The translations under genes were made by a program, and so were the position numbers. A stretch of 64,000 bases of DNA, taken from an uncultured Chryseobacterium sp. (GTDB lineage Bacteria > Bacteroidota > Bacteroidia > Flavobacteriales > Weeksellaceae). Where the stretch lies: positions 1-64,000 of the forward strand of contig CAJYWD010000005.1 in the NCBI GenBank assembly GCA_913778505.1, written 5' to 3'. Below the pieces are notes generated by a model. It was not told the DNA's origin. It did not search any database and was given only the letters and a program-made list of their open reading frames with translations. Below are positions 44,642 to 56,695 of this stretch, one piece after another. Numbering within the stretch: position 1 is the first letter of the stretch; every line of letters begins with the position of its first letter.

Positions 44642-44649
44642 CAAAAATA
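44642..44649 (-). promoter_or_regulatory. -7 box (TATTTTTG) of the hopJ-WYL genes
   Basis: Exact consensus on the minus strand, 16 bases before the ATG at 44625. Confidence 0.5.
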
Positions 44650-44668
44650 ATTAAAATAATTTCTACAA

Positions 44669-46107
<1,439 letters not shown>

Positions 46108-46133
46108 ATTTTCTAGCAACAATCTTAATTCTC

Positions 46134-46202
46134 TTTGTCATTCCGCAGGAATCTAGACAAAATACATTAAAAGAAATACTTTAGATTCCTAAGGAATGAC
46201 AA
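46134..46202. repeat. Second copy of the GTCATTCC...GGAATGAC inverted repeat
   Basis: Arm TTTGTCATTCCGCAGGAATC (then TA) at 46134-46155 and inverse arm 46182-46202, about three mismatches, 26-base loop. It lies between rtcB and the first nucleotidyltransferase, where it may partly terminate or shield the mRNA. Confidence 0.8.
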
Positions 46203-46234
46203 TATTGAAGTAGAATTTTTAAATTAAAAAAACA

Positions 46235-46987
46235 ATGAAAATAAAAATAATAGATAAATTAAAAACTCTTGAAAAAGAGAAAAACGTAGAAATACTTTTT
46301 GCGATAGAATCAGGAAGCCGTTCTTGGGGATTTGCTTCTCCGGACAGCGATTATGACATACGTTTCATATACAAACATCCGGTGGACTGGTATCTTTCGC
46401 CTTGGGAAAAACGTGATACGATAGAATTTATGACCGAAGATGATTTAGACGGTTCCGGTTGGGATTTGAAGAAGACTTTTCATCTGTTGAACAAATCGAA
46501 TGTTCCGCTTTTGGAGCATTTGTTTTCACACATATTTTATATAAAAAACGATGCATTTTTGGAAAAGATGATACCTTTAGCAAAAGAAGCTTTTTCGCCC
46601 GTCGCAGTAGTTTTCCATTATTTATCAATGAGCAAAAAATATTTGGAATCTTGCAGCAAAAATGAAGTGAAGCTTAAAGATTATTTCTATTGCTTAAGGA
46701 CAACTTTAGCCTCAAAATGGGTCGTTGAGAAAGGAACTTTTCCTCCGGTAATATTTCACGAAATGCTAGATTTGTTACCTGAAAATATCTTGAATAAAGT
46801 TCAATTTTTATTGAATGTAAAATCTGAAAACGGAGAAAAATATTTACACGCTCAAGATGGAGAACTTTCCGAATATCTGAAATCAGAAATAGAAAATCTT
46901 TCAGAAAAAGCGAAAACTTTGAGAGCAGGAAATCTTGACAAATCAGAAGCTGAAAAAGTATTTATAGAGTTACTAAAATCGGAATAA
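46235..46987 (+). CDS. Pol-beta superfamily nucleotidyltransferase, RlaP type (first of pair)
   Basis: 250 residues. The nucleotidyltransferase signature is IESGSRSWGFASPDSDYDIR: G27-S28 and the metal pair D39-x-D41. The arrangement GSRSWGF...DYDIRF(I/V)Y matches the family called RlaP (PF10127, COG3541 type), named for its association with RNA ligases. These enzymes are predicted to add nucleotides to RNA ends; the exact reaction is not established here. The stop overlaps the start of the second copy by one base (TAATG). The coding is AT-richer than nearby core genes. Confidence 0.85.
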   Translation: MKIKIIDKLKTLEKEKNVEILFAIESGSRSWGFASPDSDYDIRFIYKHPVDWYLSPWEKRDTIEFMTEDDLDGSGWDLKKTFHLLNKSNVPLLEHLFSHIFYIKNDAFLEKMIPLAKEAFSPVAVVFHYLSMSKKYLESCSKNEVKLKDYFYCLRTTLASKWVVEKGTFPPVIFHEMLDLLPENILNKVQFLLNVKSENGEKYLHAQDGELSEYLKSEIENLSEKAKTLRAGNLDKSEAEKVFIELLKSE

Positions 46988-48042
46988 TGGTAACCATCGA
47001 TTTCTTAAAACAAAACAACCTTATCCTTTTCGAAGCTATTTCCGGAAGTAAGTCTTTCGGATTGGCTACGGAAAATTCGGATACGGATATAAAGGGTGTT
47101 TTTTATTTGCCTAAAGATTTATTCTATGGTTTAGAATATGTCCCGCAGGTTTCAAATGAAACTAATGATATTGTATATTATGAAATAGGACGTTTTGTTG
47201 AACTTTTATTAAAAAACAATCCAAATATTCTGGAAATATTAGCAACGCCGGAAGATTGTATTCTTCACAAAAATCCGATAATGGATACATTTCGTCAGGA
47301 AGATTTTCTGTCAAAACTTTGTAAAGATACCTTTGGCGGATATGCTTCAACGCAAATTCAGAAAGCGAGAGGACTTAATAAAAAGATTGTCAATCCTGTT
47401 GAAAAAGAACGAAAAGGAATTCTGGATTTCTGCGTGATATTGGAAGATTCTAATTCAATTCCGGCAAAGGATTGGTTAAAGGAAAAAAGCTTTCTACAGG
47501 AAAATTGTGGTTTGGTAAAGATGCCCAATTCAAAAGGGCTTTTTGCTTTGTTCTATGATGAAGATAAAAACTACAACGGCATTTATAAAAACAAAGACTC
47601 TAACGAAGTCTGTTTATCATCAGTTCCGAAAAATGAAAAACCGGAAGCTTATCTGTTTTTCAATCAAGATGCCTATTCGGCATATTGCAAAGGTTACCAA
47701 GAATATTGGGATTGGGTCAAAAAAAGAAATGAAGACCGATATAACACCAATCAGAAACACGGAAAAAATTACGATAGTAAAAATATGATGCACACCATTC
47801 GTCTTTTACAATCGGCAGTTAATATTTTCAAGAATAATAAGATTGAAATCCGTGTAAAAAACCGTGATGAGCTTTTGGACATAAAAGCAGGAAATCTGGA
47901 TTATGACCATTTGCTCATATTGGCAGACAAATTAACAGACGAATTGAATGTTCTCGCAAATCATTCTTCTTTACCAGATTGTCCTGACAAAGAAAAAGTA
48001 GAGAAAAACTTGATTGAAATCAGGAAAAAACTTTATGGATAA
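46987..48042 (+). CDS. Pol-beta superfamily nucleotidyltransferase, RlaP type (second of pair)
   Basis: 351 residues with the same fold signature, FEAISGSKSFGLATENSDTD: G20-S21 and D32-x-D34. It is about 100 residues longer than its partner, with a helical C-terminal region (about 250-345) rich in Lys and Glu that may bind RNA. The two copies are divergent in sequence, so they are not a recent duplication. The start codon overlaps the preceding stop, so expression is coupled. A modest terminator hairpin follows. Confidence 0.85.
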   Translation: MVTIDFLKQNNLILFEAISGSKSFGLATENSDTDIKGVFYLPKDLFYGLEYVPQVSNETNDIVYYEIGRFVELLLKNNPNILEILATPEDCILHKNPIMDTFRQEDFLSKLCKDTFGGYASTQIQKARGLNKKIVNPVEKERKGILDFCVILEDSNSIPAKDWLKEKSFLQENCGLVKMPNSKGLFALFYDEDKNYNGIYKNKDSNEVCLSSVPKNEKPEAYLFFNQDAYSAYCKGYQEYWDWVKKRNEDRYNTNQKHGKNYDSKNMMHTIRLLQSAVNIFKNNKIEIRVKNRDELLDIKAGNLDYDHLLILADKLTDELNVLANHSSLPDCPDKEKVEKNLIEIRKKLYG

Positions 48043-48056
48043 AGATATTTCATATA

Positions 48057-48083
48057 TCCGTCTGCCTTCTAAGCAGGCGGTTT
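48057..48083 (+). terminator. Hairpin after the RlaP pair
   Basis: CCGTCTGC, seven-base loop, GCAGGCGG, one G-U pair, followed by a weak TTTA; probable end of the rtcB cassette transcript. Confidence 0.6.
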
Positions 48084-48170
48084 ATGGTGTTAAAATGCTC
48101 TTTGATAAAGAAACATCTGGGTAATTGCTTTTTAATTACAGGGTCTGAAACTGTTTTCCATTTGGTTTTA

Positions 48171-48416
48171 TTATTTGTGTTCTCGATTCTTTATTTCCGC
48201 ATCAATTTGTCCCAAGCGAGTCGTCATAGGCAGTAAAGTTATAAAACTACCGCAGGCTACTGCAATCAGCGCATAATTTTTACTTTTGACTGCAGCAAAA
48301 ACCAATATTGCACAGAGAATAAGCATCACAATTCCGAATCCTGTTAGAAGATTTTTACTTTTCTTTTTTTCTGCAAGAAGCTCCTCAATCGTTAGTTCTG
48401 ATAATTTTTTGATCAT
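48171..48416 (-). CDS. Small two-helix membrane protein (81 aa)
   Basis: An N-terminal charged segment (KKLSELTIEELLAEKKKSKN) is followed by two hydrophobic helices (about 25-44 and 48-66) and a short charged tail. This resembles the redox-neutral small membrane proteins found widely in Bacteroidota, but no name or function is known to me. It lies alone between two spacers. Confidence 0.75.
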   Translation of the reverse strand: MIKKLSELTIEELLAEKKKSKNLLTGFGIVMLILCAILVFAAVKSKNYALIAVACGSFITLLPMTTRLGQIDAEIKNREHK

Positions 48417-48604
48417 AATTAGATTTTATTGTTAATCAAATGCCAGCTGATGCAGGCTTTCTACATTATTTTAAGTACTTTAATACAATTAATAATATGT
48501 TTTCAGGAAATAAACGGCTGAATGTAAGTCTTTTATCTTTTATCTATTTTCTTTCATTTACTTATCTAGTAAATTGATAAAGGCAATTCAGTAATTTTAG
48601 AATT

Positions 48605-48808
48605 TTAATTTTCTTTTCTGGTTTTCTCGCTCTTTTTACTCTTTTTAAACGTAAGGTATATTGCTACAAGAAAAACAACGAGATAAAGTATTCCCAATGC
48701 CGTTTTTCTGAATGCAAATGTGTTGAAGTCAAATTCACGAAGTAATGCCAGTCCTAAACTGAAAGCGATACATGCAAAAAAGAAATTAAATCCGGTTTTG
48801 TTTTTCAT
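48605..48808 (-). CDS. Small membrane protein (67 aa)
   Basis: Two hydrophobic segments (about 9-24 and 35-55) and a Lys/Glu-rich tail. It starts MKNKTGF, echoed by the 39-residue frame at 49571-49690 that starts MKNKFTK; both flank the DUF3667 gene. It lies two bases after the DUF3667 stop and is surely co-transcribed with it. Confidence 0.75.
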   Translation of the reverse strand: MKNKTGFNFFFACIAFSLGLALLREFDFNTFAFRKTALGILYLVVFLVAIYLTFKKSKKSEKTRKEN

Positions 48809-48810
48809 TT

Positions 48811-49527
48811 TTAATGTCTGTTTATTAAATCAATTGATACTCCGATAATTAAAATAACGATTTCAAATACAAGTGCGCCCAATAGTAAAGAAATCAATGC
48901 CTTTAAATAATTTATTGGTTTTTTCTCTTCAAAAAAATTTGCACTTGCCCAGACTACATAAACAGCTCCTGACATTGCCCCAACCTGAAACAATTGAATG
49001 TGTAAAATACCTTGAAACATTGAAAAAACAGCATAAAACAGCATAGAAATTCCGATCGTAAAGCATAACATAATCAGAATTTCGTAAAAATTATAGCCGT
49101 ATTTTTTAAAAAATATTTTAAGCCAGAATGCAATGAAGACACCCATTATAATATTAGCATAGCCGTAATATTCCTGCATCCATTTTACAATGTCACCAAT
49201 TGCAGATTTTTCCAGACCTACCTGTTTTATATAGCCTTCTTCAATATGAAAAACATGGTTTATTATTGAATAAATCAAGGATGTTATGATGATAAAAATA
49301 ATGGGTTTTACCAATCGGCTTCTGTTTTCGGAAAGGTATTTTCGTATGCTTTGTCCGGGTTTTGTGAGGAGTTCTTTTATAGTATACAAAATCCCACGTT
49401 CAAAATGCAGAACGTGTTCTATCTCGTGAATGATGTAATGTCCATCTATTCTTTTCAGACTTGCCGGTTGTCCGCAATCGGGACAAAACTTTGAATTGAT
49501 TTCGGTGTTACAGTTCTTACAATTCAT
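48811..49527 (-). CDS. DUF3667 membrane protein with zinc ribbon
   Basis: 238 residues. The N-terminus is a zinc ribbon, CKNCNTEINSKFCPDCGQ, followed by the DUF3667 hallmark (HEIEHVLHFERGILYTIKELLTKPGQSI, about 34-61) and four to five membrane helices. The family is common in Bacteroidota and its function is unknown to me. It forms a unit with the 67-residue protein downstream. Confidence 0.88.
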   Translation of the reverse strand: MNCKNCNTEINSKFCPDCGQPASLKRIDGHYIIHEIEHVLHFERGILYTIKELLTKPGQSIRKYLSENRSRLVKPIIFIIITSLIYSIINHVFHIEEGYIKQVGLEKSAIGDIVKWMQEYYGYANIIMGVFIAFWLKIFFKKYGYNFYEILIMLCFTIGISMLFYAVFSMFQGILHIQLFQVGAMSGAVYVVWASANFFEEKKPINYLKALISLLLGALVFEIVILIIGVSIDLINRH

Positions 49528-49570
49528 TTAATGTCAATTATATTGTCAGTTGGTTGTTTTACTGTTCAGT

Positions 49571-49690
49571 TTAGCACAATACCTTTCCTATTTCGAAAAA
49601 AATTGCGGAAATTATTTTGTATAGCAATGTGCCAACAAAAATTCCAATCCCAAGTTGAAATGCCGTCTGTTTTGTAAATTTATTTTTCAT
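49571..49690 (-). CDS. Possible small membrane protein (39 aa)
   Basis: MKNKFTKQTAFQLGIGIFVG begins a single hydrophobic segment; the frame ends IFFEIGKVLC and stops 43 bases before the DUF3667 start. It has no recognised domain. Support is the sensible composition, the shared MKNK opening with the 67-residue neighbour and the same strand. Confidence 0.5.
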   Translation of the reverse strand: MKNKFTKQTAFQLGIGIFVGTLLYKIISAIFFEIGKVLC

Positions 49691-49811
49691 TTATCATCAA
49701 TTGTTTGAATACTGTTTCAATTAAAAAAATACATCTAAAATAATCGAACCCGATAATCTATTCCTTTCTAACGATGTATCAGATTATAATAGGATACAAA
49801 AATATTATATG

Positions 49812-49819
49812 TAATTTTG
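49812..49819 (+). promoter_or_regulatory. -7 box (TAATTTTG) of the PAS-LuxR gene
   Basis: Exact consensus, 34 bases before ATG 49854; no TTG at the expected -33 position. Confidence 0.5.
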
Positions 49820-49853
49820 CCTATTGCTACACTTTGGTGTAGTTTACACAAGA

Positions 49854-50612
49854 ATGATGGATTACAAACTATTATTTTCACAAAAAAACCATATAGAAAA
49901 GCTCTCTGAAAGTGATTTAACGCAAAGCAATTCATACTTGGAGGTCATAAAAGCTTTTTCCAGACTTTCCTACCAAAGCATTTATGTCATCGATTACGAA
50001 AAACGCGCTTTTGAGTATGTATCGGACAATCCACTTTTTCTTGCCGGCCTTTCTCCGGACGAGGTTTTGAAACTAGGATATGAATTTTACCAAAACCATG
50101 TCCCGGAAGAAGATTTGAAAATGTTAATCGATATCAACAATGCCGGATTCGATTTTTACGAAAAAATACCCTTGAAAGAAAGGAAAGAATATATCATTTC
50201 CTACGATTTTCATTTGAAGTCTGCGGCCAAAAAAACGATTTTGATCAACCACAAGCTGACACCAATTTTTCTGACCGAATCAGGCAAAATATGGAAAGCT
50301 GTTTGCGTAGTTTCTCTTTCTACAAATCCTTCGGCGGGCAATGTCATGATAGGAAAACAAAATAGCGACTCTGTTTGGGACTTGGATTTATCTTCAAACC
50401 AATGGATAAAAAGAAAAAAAACAAAGCTTAGTGAGCGCGAAATTCAAATTTTAAGCCATTACAGCTGTGGTCTGTCCATTGTCGAAATTGCTGAAACATT
50501 GTTTATTTCTGTGGACACTGTTAAGTTTCATCGTCGGAAATTATTTGATAAGCTAAATGTAAGCAGCATCCAGGAAGCACTTGCCACAGCCGTAACAAAT
50601 AAGCTTCTCTAA
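49854..50612 (+). CDS. PAS-like sensor with LuxR-type HTH
   Basis: 252 residues: a PAS-like region (about 30-150; YQSIYVIDYEKRAFEYVSDNP) and a C-terminal GerE/LuxR helix-turn-helix (LSEREIQILSHYSCGLSIVEIA ... DTVKFHRRKLFDKL). No receiver domain or membrane helix, so a soluble one-component regulator; ligand unknown. Two adjacent in-frame ATGs (49854, 49857) are possible starts; an upstream TTG is rejected. The DUF1622 gene starts 14 bases after its stop. Confidence 0.85.
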   Translation: MMDYKLLFSQKNHIEKLSESDLTQSNSYLEVIKAFSRLSYQSIYVIDYEKRAFEYVSDNPLFLAGLSPDEVLKLGYEFYQNHVPEEDLKMLIDINNAGFDFYEKIPLKERKEYIISYDFHLKSAAKKTILINHKLTPIFLTESGKIWKAVCVVSLSTNPSAGNVMIGKQNSDSVWDLDLSSNQWIKRKKTKLSEREIQILSHYSCGLSIVEIAETLFISVDTVKFHRRKLFDKLNVSSIQEALATAVTNKLL

Positions 50613-50626
50613 TTAAAAAAACAAAA

Positions 50627-50989
50627 ATGGACAACATCAAAATTTATATCGATTACGTCGCCAGGATTATAGAAGTGATCGGCGTTCTCACCATCTTTGT
50701 CGGCGCCGTCATTGCCTTGGTCAAATATGGATTATCGCTGCAGGGCATAGATTCTCGCTCGTACAAAATACTGAAGCAGGAACTCGGCAAAGCCATCCTC
50801 CTCGGCCTGGAGATCCTGGTAGCCGGCGATATCATAGCCACCATGGTCACAGAACCCACCATAGACAGACTTCTGGCACTGGGACTCATTGTGCTCATCC
50901 GCACATTCCTCAGCATCTCCATCCAGGTAGAAGTAGAAGGTCAGTTCCCCTGGCAGAAAAAAGACGACACGCCTAAAAGCACCGAATAA
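50627..50989 (+). CDS. DUF1622 family membrane protein
   Basis: 120 residues with three hydrophobic segments (about 10-32, 52-70, 78-98) and the family pattern VIGVLTIFVGAVIAL and LGLEILVAGDIIATM. DUF1622 is a membrane family of unknown function. The coding is GC-richer than the regulator before it. It ends ahead of a repeat block and the pnp terminator. Confidence 0.85.
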   Translation: MDNIKIYIDYVARIIEVIGVLTIFVGAVIALVKYGLSLQGIDSRSYKILKQELGKAILLGLEILVAGDIIATMVTEPTIDRLLALGLIVLIRTFLSISIQVEVEGQFPWQKKDDTPKSTE

Positions 50990-50998
50990 TCAATGTAA

Positions 50999-51065
50999 TA
51001 CTCCGGAGGAGTAATATCTGTGTAGCAAAAATAAATTATGAAAGATCTGAACTCCGGAGGAGTTC
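50999..51065. repeat. REP-like element pair, ACTCC-GGA-GGAGT
   Basis: TACTCCGGAGGAGTA at 50999-51013, followed by TGTGTAGC, and GAACTCCGGAGGAGTTC at 51049-51065. Same layout as the GCTCC-GTA-GGAGC elements with both arms changed together. Confidence 0.75.
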
Positions 51066-51141
51066 AATCTTTTAAAGTAATTTTAATGACATAATGATAT
51101 AAATTGACTGAAAGCTTTCTCTCTTCTCATCATTAGAAACT

Positions 51142-51172
51142 AAAAAACCACCGGACAATCCGGTGGTTTTTG
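51142..51172. terminator. Terminator of pnp
   Basis: AAAACCACCGGA, CAA loop, TCCGGTGGTTTT: perfect 12-base stem with A and T runs, bidirectional. Confidence 0.92.
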
Positions 51173-51192
51173 ATATAGTTGATTAGATAATC

Positions 51193-53460
51193 TTAAGCTT
51201 CAGATGAAGGATTCTGGTCGCCGGCAGGTTTCTCGCCTTCGCCCTCCGGTCTTCTGTTTCCTTCCGGTCTCGCAGGTCTTTCCGGTCTGTTCTGCCCTTC
51301 CGGTCTCGGACCTCTCTGCTCACCTTCTTTCTTCTCAGGTCTTGGTGGTCTAGGCAATAGAACTTTTCTTGAAAGTTTCATTTTTTTACGGTCATCATAA
51401 CCCATAAATTTCACCTCCACTTCGTCACCTTCTTTGTAAGGCACTTTATCCAGTCTTGCCCACTCGATCTCAGAAATATGAAGTAATCCTTCCGTTCCTT
51501 TAGCAATCGCTACGAAAGCTCCGAAATCCATAACTTTCACTACTTTACCTTGGTAAACTTCACCTACAACCGGTACAAAAGTGATTTCGTTGATTTTCGC
51601 AATCGCCTCGTTGATCTTCTCTCTGCTAACACCGGAAATTTCGATTCTTCCGATCTCGCCGATTTCCTCAATAGCAATAACCGTATCCGTATCTTTCTGC
51701 ATCTGCTGGATGATCTTTCCACCAGGCCCGATTACGGCACCGATGAAATCTTTAGGGATTTCCATCATCACCATTTTCGGCGCGTGAGGTTTCACATCTT
51801 CTCTTGGTCCGGCCAGCGTTTCAGTAATTTTGTTAAGGATATGAAGTCTTCCTTCCTTAGCTTGCAAAAGTGCTTTCTCCATAATGTCCATAGAAAGCCC
51901 CTGAATCTTGATATCCATCTGGCAAGCCGTGATACCGTCTGCAGTTCCTGTCACCTTGAAGTCCATATCACCCAAATGATCTTCGTCTCCTAAAATATCA
52001 GAAAGCACGGTGAATTTCCCGGACTTAACATCCGTTACCAAGCCCATTGCAATACCGGAAACTGGTTTGTGAATCTGAACACCCGCATCCATCAAAGCTA
52101 AAGTTCCTGCGCAAACAGTCGCCATAGAAGATGAACCGTTGGATTCCAGAATATCGGAAACGATACGGATGGTGTAAGGATTTTCTTCTGGGATCATATT
52201 AGCCAAAGCTCTCTGAGCCAGGTTTCCGTGCCCCACTTCTCTTCTGGAAGTTCCTCTCAATGGACGCGCTTCACCCGTTGAAAACGGCGGGAAGTTATAA
52301 TGAAGGAAGAATCTCTCGTCATAGTTTACCATCACGCTGTCTACCATATTGGCATCTTTGATAGAACCAAGGGTTACAGCCGTCAATGACTGAGTCTCGC
52401 CTCTTGTAAAGATGGCAGAACCGTGCGCTCCCGGCAAATAATCGACTTCGCTCCAGATAGGACGAATCGTTTGAGGATCACGACCATCAAGACGGATTTT
52501 GTCATTCAAAATCATCTGACGCATCGCTTCTTTTTCCACATCGTGGTAATATACTTTTACGAAAGGCGTTACTCTTTCCAGCTCTTCTGCATTATCGACA
52601 TATTGCGCAAGAAATTCTTCGCGTACAGCCTTAAATTTCTCAGCTCTTTCCTCTTTGCTGGATGGTGTTTTGGCGACTTCGTATACTTTGTCGTAAGTTT
52701 CTTTCCACACTTTTTCGCGTATGGCTTCATCGTGCGTTTCGTGGTTGTATTCTCTTTTAGGTAAAGATTTTCCGACTTTCGCAGCCAGTCTTTCCTGAGC
52801 TTCTACCTGTTTTTTGATTTCTACGTGAGCAAAAGTAATCGCTTCAAGCATTTCTGCTTCTGTAATTTCTTTCATCTCACCTTCTACCATTACGATAGAA
52901 TCTTTCGTTGCTCCGACCATAATATCAAGGTCAGAATTTTTAAGGTCTTCGAATTTTGGATTGATGGAAAGTTTTCCATCGATTCTTACCACTCTCACTT
53001 CGGACATTGGCCCGTTGAAAGGAATATCGGTAATTGCAATCGCCGAAGATGCTGCAAGACCTGCCAAATCATCAGGAATCGACTGTCCGTCATAAGAGAT
53101 TAACGAGATCATCACCTGAACTTCCGCATGGAAATCTTCTGGGAATAATGGTCTCAGAACTCTGTCTACCAAACGCATCGTTAGGATTTCCTGATCGGAA
53201 GGACGCGCTTCTCTTCTGAAAAAGTTGCCGGGAATCTTGCCGCCGGCATAGAATTTTTCTCTGTAATCTACTGTTAAAGGTAAAAAGTCAACACCCGGGT
53301 TGGCTTCTTTGTTGGCGACAACGGTTGCTAAAAGCATCGTTCCGCCCATTTTTACGACCACAGATCCATCGGCCTGTTTTGCCAGCTTCCCTGTTTCGAT
53401 TGTGATTTCTCTGCCGTCTGCAAGAGTAATCGTTTCTGTAAACGCTTGAGGTATACTCAT
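51193..53460 (-). CDS. pnp: Polyribonucleotide nucleotidyltransferase (PNPase)
   Basis: PNPase degrades RNA from the 3' end with phosphate and can add tails. The 755-residue protein has both RNase PH domains (the second catalytic one with [15 protein letters not shown] and [14 protein letters not shown] near 370-395), a KH domain ([20 protein letters not shown], about 565) and an S1 domain ([18 protein letters not shown], about 635). The last 55 residues are a Pro/Arg/Glu-rich tail (RPEG repeats), common in Bacteroidota. A -7 box lies 66 bases upstream at 53527-53534. It stands alone. Confidence 0.97.
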   Translation of the reverse strand: MSIPQAFTETITLADGREITIETGKLAKQADGSVVVKMGGTMLLATVVANKEANPGVDFLPLTVDYREKFYAGGKIPGNFFRREARPSDQEILTMRLVDRVLRPLFPEDFHAEVQVMISLISYDGQSIPDDLAGLAASSAIAITDIPFNGPMSEVRVVRIDGKLSINPKFEDLKNSDLDIMVGATKDSIVMVEGEMKEITEAEMLEAITFAHVEIKKQVEAQERLAAKVGKSLPKREYNHETHDEAIREKVWKETYDKVYEVAKTPSSKEERAEKFKAVREEFLAQYVDNAEELERVTPFVKVYYHDVEKEAMRQMILNDKIRLDGRDPQTIRPIWSEVDYLPGAHGSAIFTRGETQSLTAVTLGSIKDANMVDSVMVNYDERFFLHYNFPPFSTGEARPLRGTSRREVGHGNLAQRALANMIPEENPYTIRIVSDILESNGSSSMATVCAGTLALMDAGVQIHKPVSGIAMGLVTDVKSGKFTVLSDILGDEDHLGDMDFKVTGTADGITACQMDIKIQGLSMDIMEKALLQAKEGRLHILNKITETLAGPREDVKPHAPKMVMMEIPKDFIGAVIGPGGKIIQQMQKDTDTVIAIEEIGEIGRIEISGVSREKINEAIAKINEITFVPVVGEVYQGKVVKVMDFGAFVAIAKGTEGLLHISEIEWARLDKVPYKEGDEVEVKFMGYDDRKKMKLSRKVLLPRPPRPEKKEGEQRGPRPEGQNRPERPARPEGNRRPEGEGEKPAGDQNPSSEA

Positions 53461-53526
53461 AAATAATTTTGTTTAAAACACTCCGTATTGAGTGCGATTG
53501 ATAGAAATTCGTCTAAAATTCGTGTG

Positions 53527-53534
53527 CAAATTTA
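53527..53534 (-). promoter_or_regulatory. -7 box (TAAATTTG) of pnp
   Basis: Exact consensus on the minus strand, 66 bases before ATG 53460. Confidence 0.4.
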
Positions 53535-53587
53535 AGCTTTTTTTGATGTACCGCGGCCATACTTTAATATATGGATCAAAATTAATC

Positions 53588-53902
53588 CTAAAAACGCCTT
53601 TGTTTCGGATTGAGAAAGGTCGGGAAAATCATGACTTCACTACCGAAGCGCTGCGCAATTCTTTCCTCCAGGTTCAACAGCTCGCTTTCCATAAACTGGT
53701 TGCGCAGCATATCATTGTCGAACCAAAGGAAAAGATTGGTGTTGAGGCCTTCGTTCACCATGCCGGAATCTACTTCGGAGAGAATATATTTTTCCACATC
53801 CAGCAGGTTTTCCACCATTTGATGCAGTTCGTTATCAAGATATTCGTTCCACTCGGTAATGCTATTGTTCGTGGTATGAAATGTAATGCTGAGGATGCTC
53901 AT
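53588..53902 (-). CDS. DUF4286 family protein
   Basis: 104 residues, matching DUF4286: SILSITFHTTNNSITEWNEYLDN at the start, MVNEGLNTNLFLWFDND in the middle and MIFPTFLNPKQRRF at the end; predicted as a ferredoxin-like soluble fold. Function unknown. It lies upstream of pnp on the same strand, 127 bases from its start, and has no visible promoter of its own. Confidence 0.82.
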   Translation of the reverse strand: MSILSITFHTTNNSITEWNEYLDNELHQMVENLLDVEKYILSEVDSGMVNEGLNTNLFLWFDNDMLRNQFMESELLNLEERIAQRFGSEVMIFPTFLNPKQRRF

Positions 53903-54051
53903 TTTTTGATTTTAAGGGATGATTAATGTTAATAAATTGGAGCTGTAAAAATCGTATTTTTTTTGTAAATTAGCCCGTTACAAAAAAGAGAAAAAATAAG
54001 CAGATCAGTAGCAGCTTCACTGTTCTGATTTACAGTTAATTAAAAATATTT

Positions 54052-56679
54052 ATGCAAAAGGAAGGAGAAAGGTTAATACCCATCAACATTGTTGACGAGA
54101 TGAAAACCTCTTACATCGATTACTCTATGTCGGTAATTGTATCAAGAGCATTGCCGGATGTAAGAGACGGTCTGAAACCGGTTCACAGACGTGTTCTGTA
54201 CGGTATGTATGGTCTTAATGTATTTTCTAACAGGAAACACCTGAAATCTGCCAGAATTGTAGGGGATGTTTTGGGTAAATACCACCCGCACGGTGACAGT
54301 TCTGTATACGACGCGATGGTAAGAATGGCGCAGCCATGGAGCCTCCGTTACGAGCAGGTAGATGGCCAGGGTAACTTCGGTTCCATGGACGGAGATCCGC
54401 CGGCAGCAATGCGTTACACCGAGGCCAGACTGAAGAAAATCTCAGACGAAATCCTTGCGGACCTCGATAAAGAAACGGTTGATTTCCAAAACAACTTCGA
54501 CGACAGTTTAACGGAGCCAACCGTTCTTCCTACAAAAATACCTAATCTTTTAGTCAATGGAACTTCCGGTATTGCGGTAGGGATGGCCACCAACATGGCA
54601 CCACACAACCTTTCCGAAAGTATTGATGCCATCTGTGCCTACATTGATGACAGAGAAATTTCCATTGATGATCTCATGAAGCACATCATCGCTCCGGATT
54701 TCCCAACGGGTGGAATCATCTACGGTTACGACGGTGTCCGTGATGCTTTCCATACCGGTAGAGGCCGTATCGTTCTGAGAGCCAAAGTGAACTTCGAAGA
54801 GATTGGAAACAGGAATGCGATCATCGTTACAGAAGTACCTTATCAGGTCAATAAAGCAGAGATGATTGCCAGAACGGCAGAATTGGTAAAAGACGAAAAG
54901 ATAACCGGCATCTACGAAATCCGTGATGAGTCCGACAGAAAGGGTCTACGAATCGTTTATGAATTGAAAAACGATGCCATCCCGAATGTTGTTCTGAATC
55001 TCCTTTATAAATATACATCACTTCAGACATCTTTTTCGGTCAATAACATCGCCTTAGTCAAAGGCAGACCGGAGCAATTGAACCTGAAAAGCCTCATCCA
55101 CCATTTTGTGGAGCACAGGCATGAGGTGATTGTCCGCAGGACGCAGTACGAACTGAAAAAAGCGAAAGAAAGAGCGCACATCCTGGAAGGCTTTATGAAG
55201 GTGATCGGCACGCAGGACGCACTGGACAGAGCCATTGCGATTATCCGACACAGTGCCAATCCTCAGGCAGCGAAAGAGGGCTTGATCGCCGAATTTGAAT
55301 TATCCGAAATCCAGGCTCAGGCAATTCTTGATCTTAGATTAGCACGTCTTACCGGAATGGAATTGGATAAAATCCGCGCCGAGTATGAGGAAATCATGGC
55401 GATGATCAAAGATCTGGAAGACATTCTTTCCAATGAGCCAAGACGTTATCAGATCATCAAAGATGAATTGATTGAAATCAAAGAAAAATACGGCGATGAA
55501 AGACGTTCGGAAATTGATTATTCGGGTGGCGAAATGTCCATCGAGGATATTATTCCTGATGAAAAAGTGGTTCTCACCATTTCCCATGCCGGCTACATTA
55601 AAAGAACGCTCCTTTCCGAATATAAGGTACAATCCAGAGGCGGCGTAGGAAACAGAGCCGCCACCACCAGAGATGAAGACTTCCTGGAATACATCGTAAC
55701 AGCTACGAACCATGAATACCTTCTTTTCTTCACCGAAAAAGGAAAATGTTTCTGGCTGAGAGTGTTCGAAGTTCCGGAAGGTTCCAAAACTGCAAAAGGA
55801 AGAGCGGTGCAAAACCTGATCAACATCGAACCTGATGATAAGATCAAAGCGTACATCAGAACCAAAGATTTGAAGAATCAGGAATACATTAACCAAATGA
55901 ATGTAGTGATGATTACCAAGAACGGTACCATCAAAAAAACATCCTTGGAAGCTTATTCCAGACCTAGAACCAATGGTGTGAATGCCATCGAGATCCGTGA
56001 TAATGACCAACTATTAGGCGCTAAGCTGACAGACGGCAACTCCCAAATTATGATCGCTACCAAAAACGGAAAATGTATCCGCTTCCCGGAAGAAAAAGCA
56101 AGAGCTGTGGGCAGAGGATCTATCGGTGTTCGCGGTATTTCACTGGAAGATGATGATGAAGTAATCGGAATGATTGTTGTTAACGATCTGGAAAATGATA
56201 CGGTTCTGGTGGTCTCCGAGAGAGGCTACGGAAAACGAACGGCTGTGGAGGATTATCGTATCACCAACCGTGGCGGAAAAGGGGTCATCACCCTTAACAT
56301 TACAGAGAAAACCGGTCATCTTATCGCAATTCAGAGTGTAACAGACGAAGACGGATTGATGATCATTAACAAATCCGGTGTAGCCATCCGTATGAATATG
56401 AATGAAATGCGTGTGATGGGAAGAAATACACAGGGTGTGAAAGTCATTAACCTTAAAACTAAGGACGAAATTGCAGCGATTGCCAAAGTAGAAATGGATA
56501 GAGATGTTGCGGAAGAGGAAACCGAAGCAACTGCAGAAAATGATAGTAACAATCCGGAATTCAAAGAACAGCCTCAGACCGGCGATAATCAGATCAATTT
56601 AGGCAGTGAAGATGTGTCGGAAACAGATGAAGATGAAGGATCTGCAGACAACACGGATGAAACGGACGATAACGTATAA
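54052..56679 (+). CDS. gyrA: DNA gyrase subunit A
   Basis: GyrA carries the DNA-cleaving tyrosine of gyrase. Residues are in E. coli numbering order: Y122 in MRYTEARL, and the quinolone region [15 protein letters not shown] with S83 and D87, so no common resistance change is seen. The C-terminal wrapping domain starts about 510 and its GyrA box reads QSRGGVG instead of QRRGGKG. The tail is strongly acidic (about 830-875). The length of 875 is normal. The TPR gene starts 16 bases later and is probably co-transcribed. Confidence 0.97.
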   Translation: MQKEGERLIPINIVDEMKTSYIDYSMSVIVSRALPDVRDGLKPVHRRVLYGMYGLNVFSNRKHLKSARIVGDVLGKYHPHGDSSVYDAMVRMAQPWSLRYEQVDGQGNFGSMDGDPPAAMRYTEARLKKISDEILADLDKETVDFQNNFDDSLTEPTVLPTKIPNLLVNGTSGIAVGMATNMAPHNLSESIDAICAYIDDREISIDDLMKHIIAPDFPTGGIIYGYDGVRDAFHTGRGRIVLRAKVNFEEIGNRNAIIVTEVPYQVNKAEMIARTAELVKDEKITGIYEIRDESDRKGLRIVYELKNDAIPNVVLNLLYKYTSLQTSFSVNNIALVKGRPEQLNLKSLIHHFVEHRHEVIVRRTQYELKKAKERAHILEGFMKVIGTQDALDRAIAIIRHSANPQAAKEGLIAEFELSEIQAQAILDLRLARLTGMELDKIRAEYEEIMAMIKDLEDILSNEPRRYQIIKDELIEIKEKYGDERRSEIDYSGGEMSIEDIIPDEKVVLTISHAGYIKRTLLSEYKVQSRGGVGNRAATTRDEDFLEYIVTATNHEYLLFFTEKGKCFWLRVFEVPEGSKTAKGRAVQNLINIEPDDKIKAYIRTKDLKNQEYINQMNVVMITKNGTIKKTSLEAYSRPRTNGVNAIEIRDNDQLLGAKLTDGNSQIMIATKNGKCIRFPEEKARAVGRGSIGVRGISLEDDDEVIGMIVVNDLENDTVLVVSERGYGKRTAVEDYRITNRGGKGVITLNITEKTGHLIAIQSVTDEDGLMIINKSGVAIRMNMNEMRVMGRNTQGVKVINLKTKDEIAAIAKVEMDRDVAEEETEATAENDSNNPEFKEQPQTGDNQINLGSEDVSETDEDEGSADNTDETDDNV

Positions 56680-56695
56680 AATTTAAAAGTATAAT

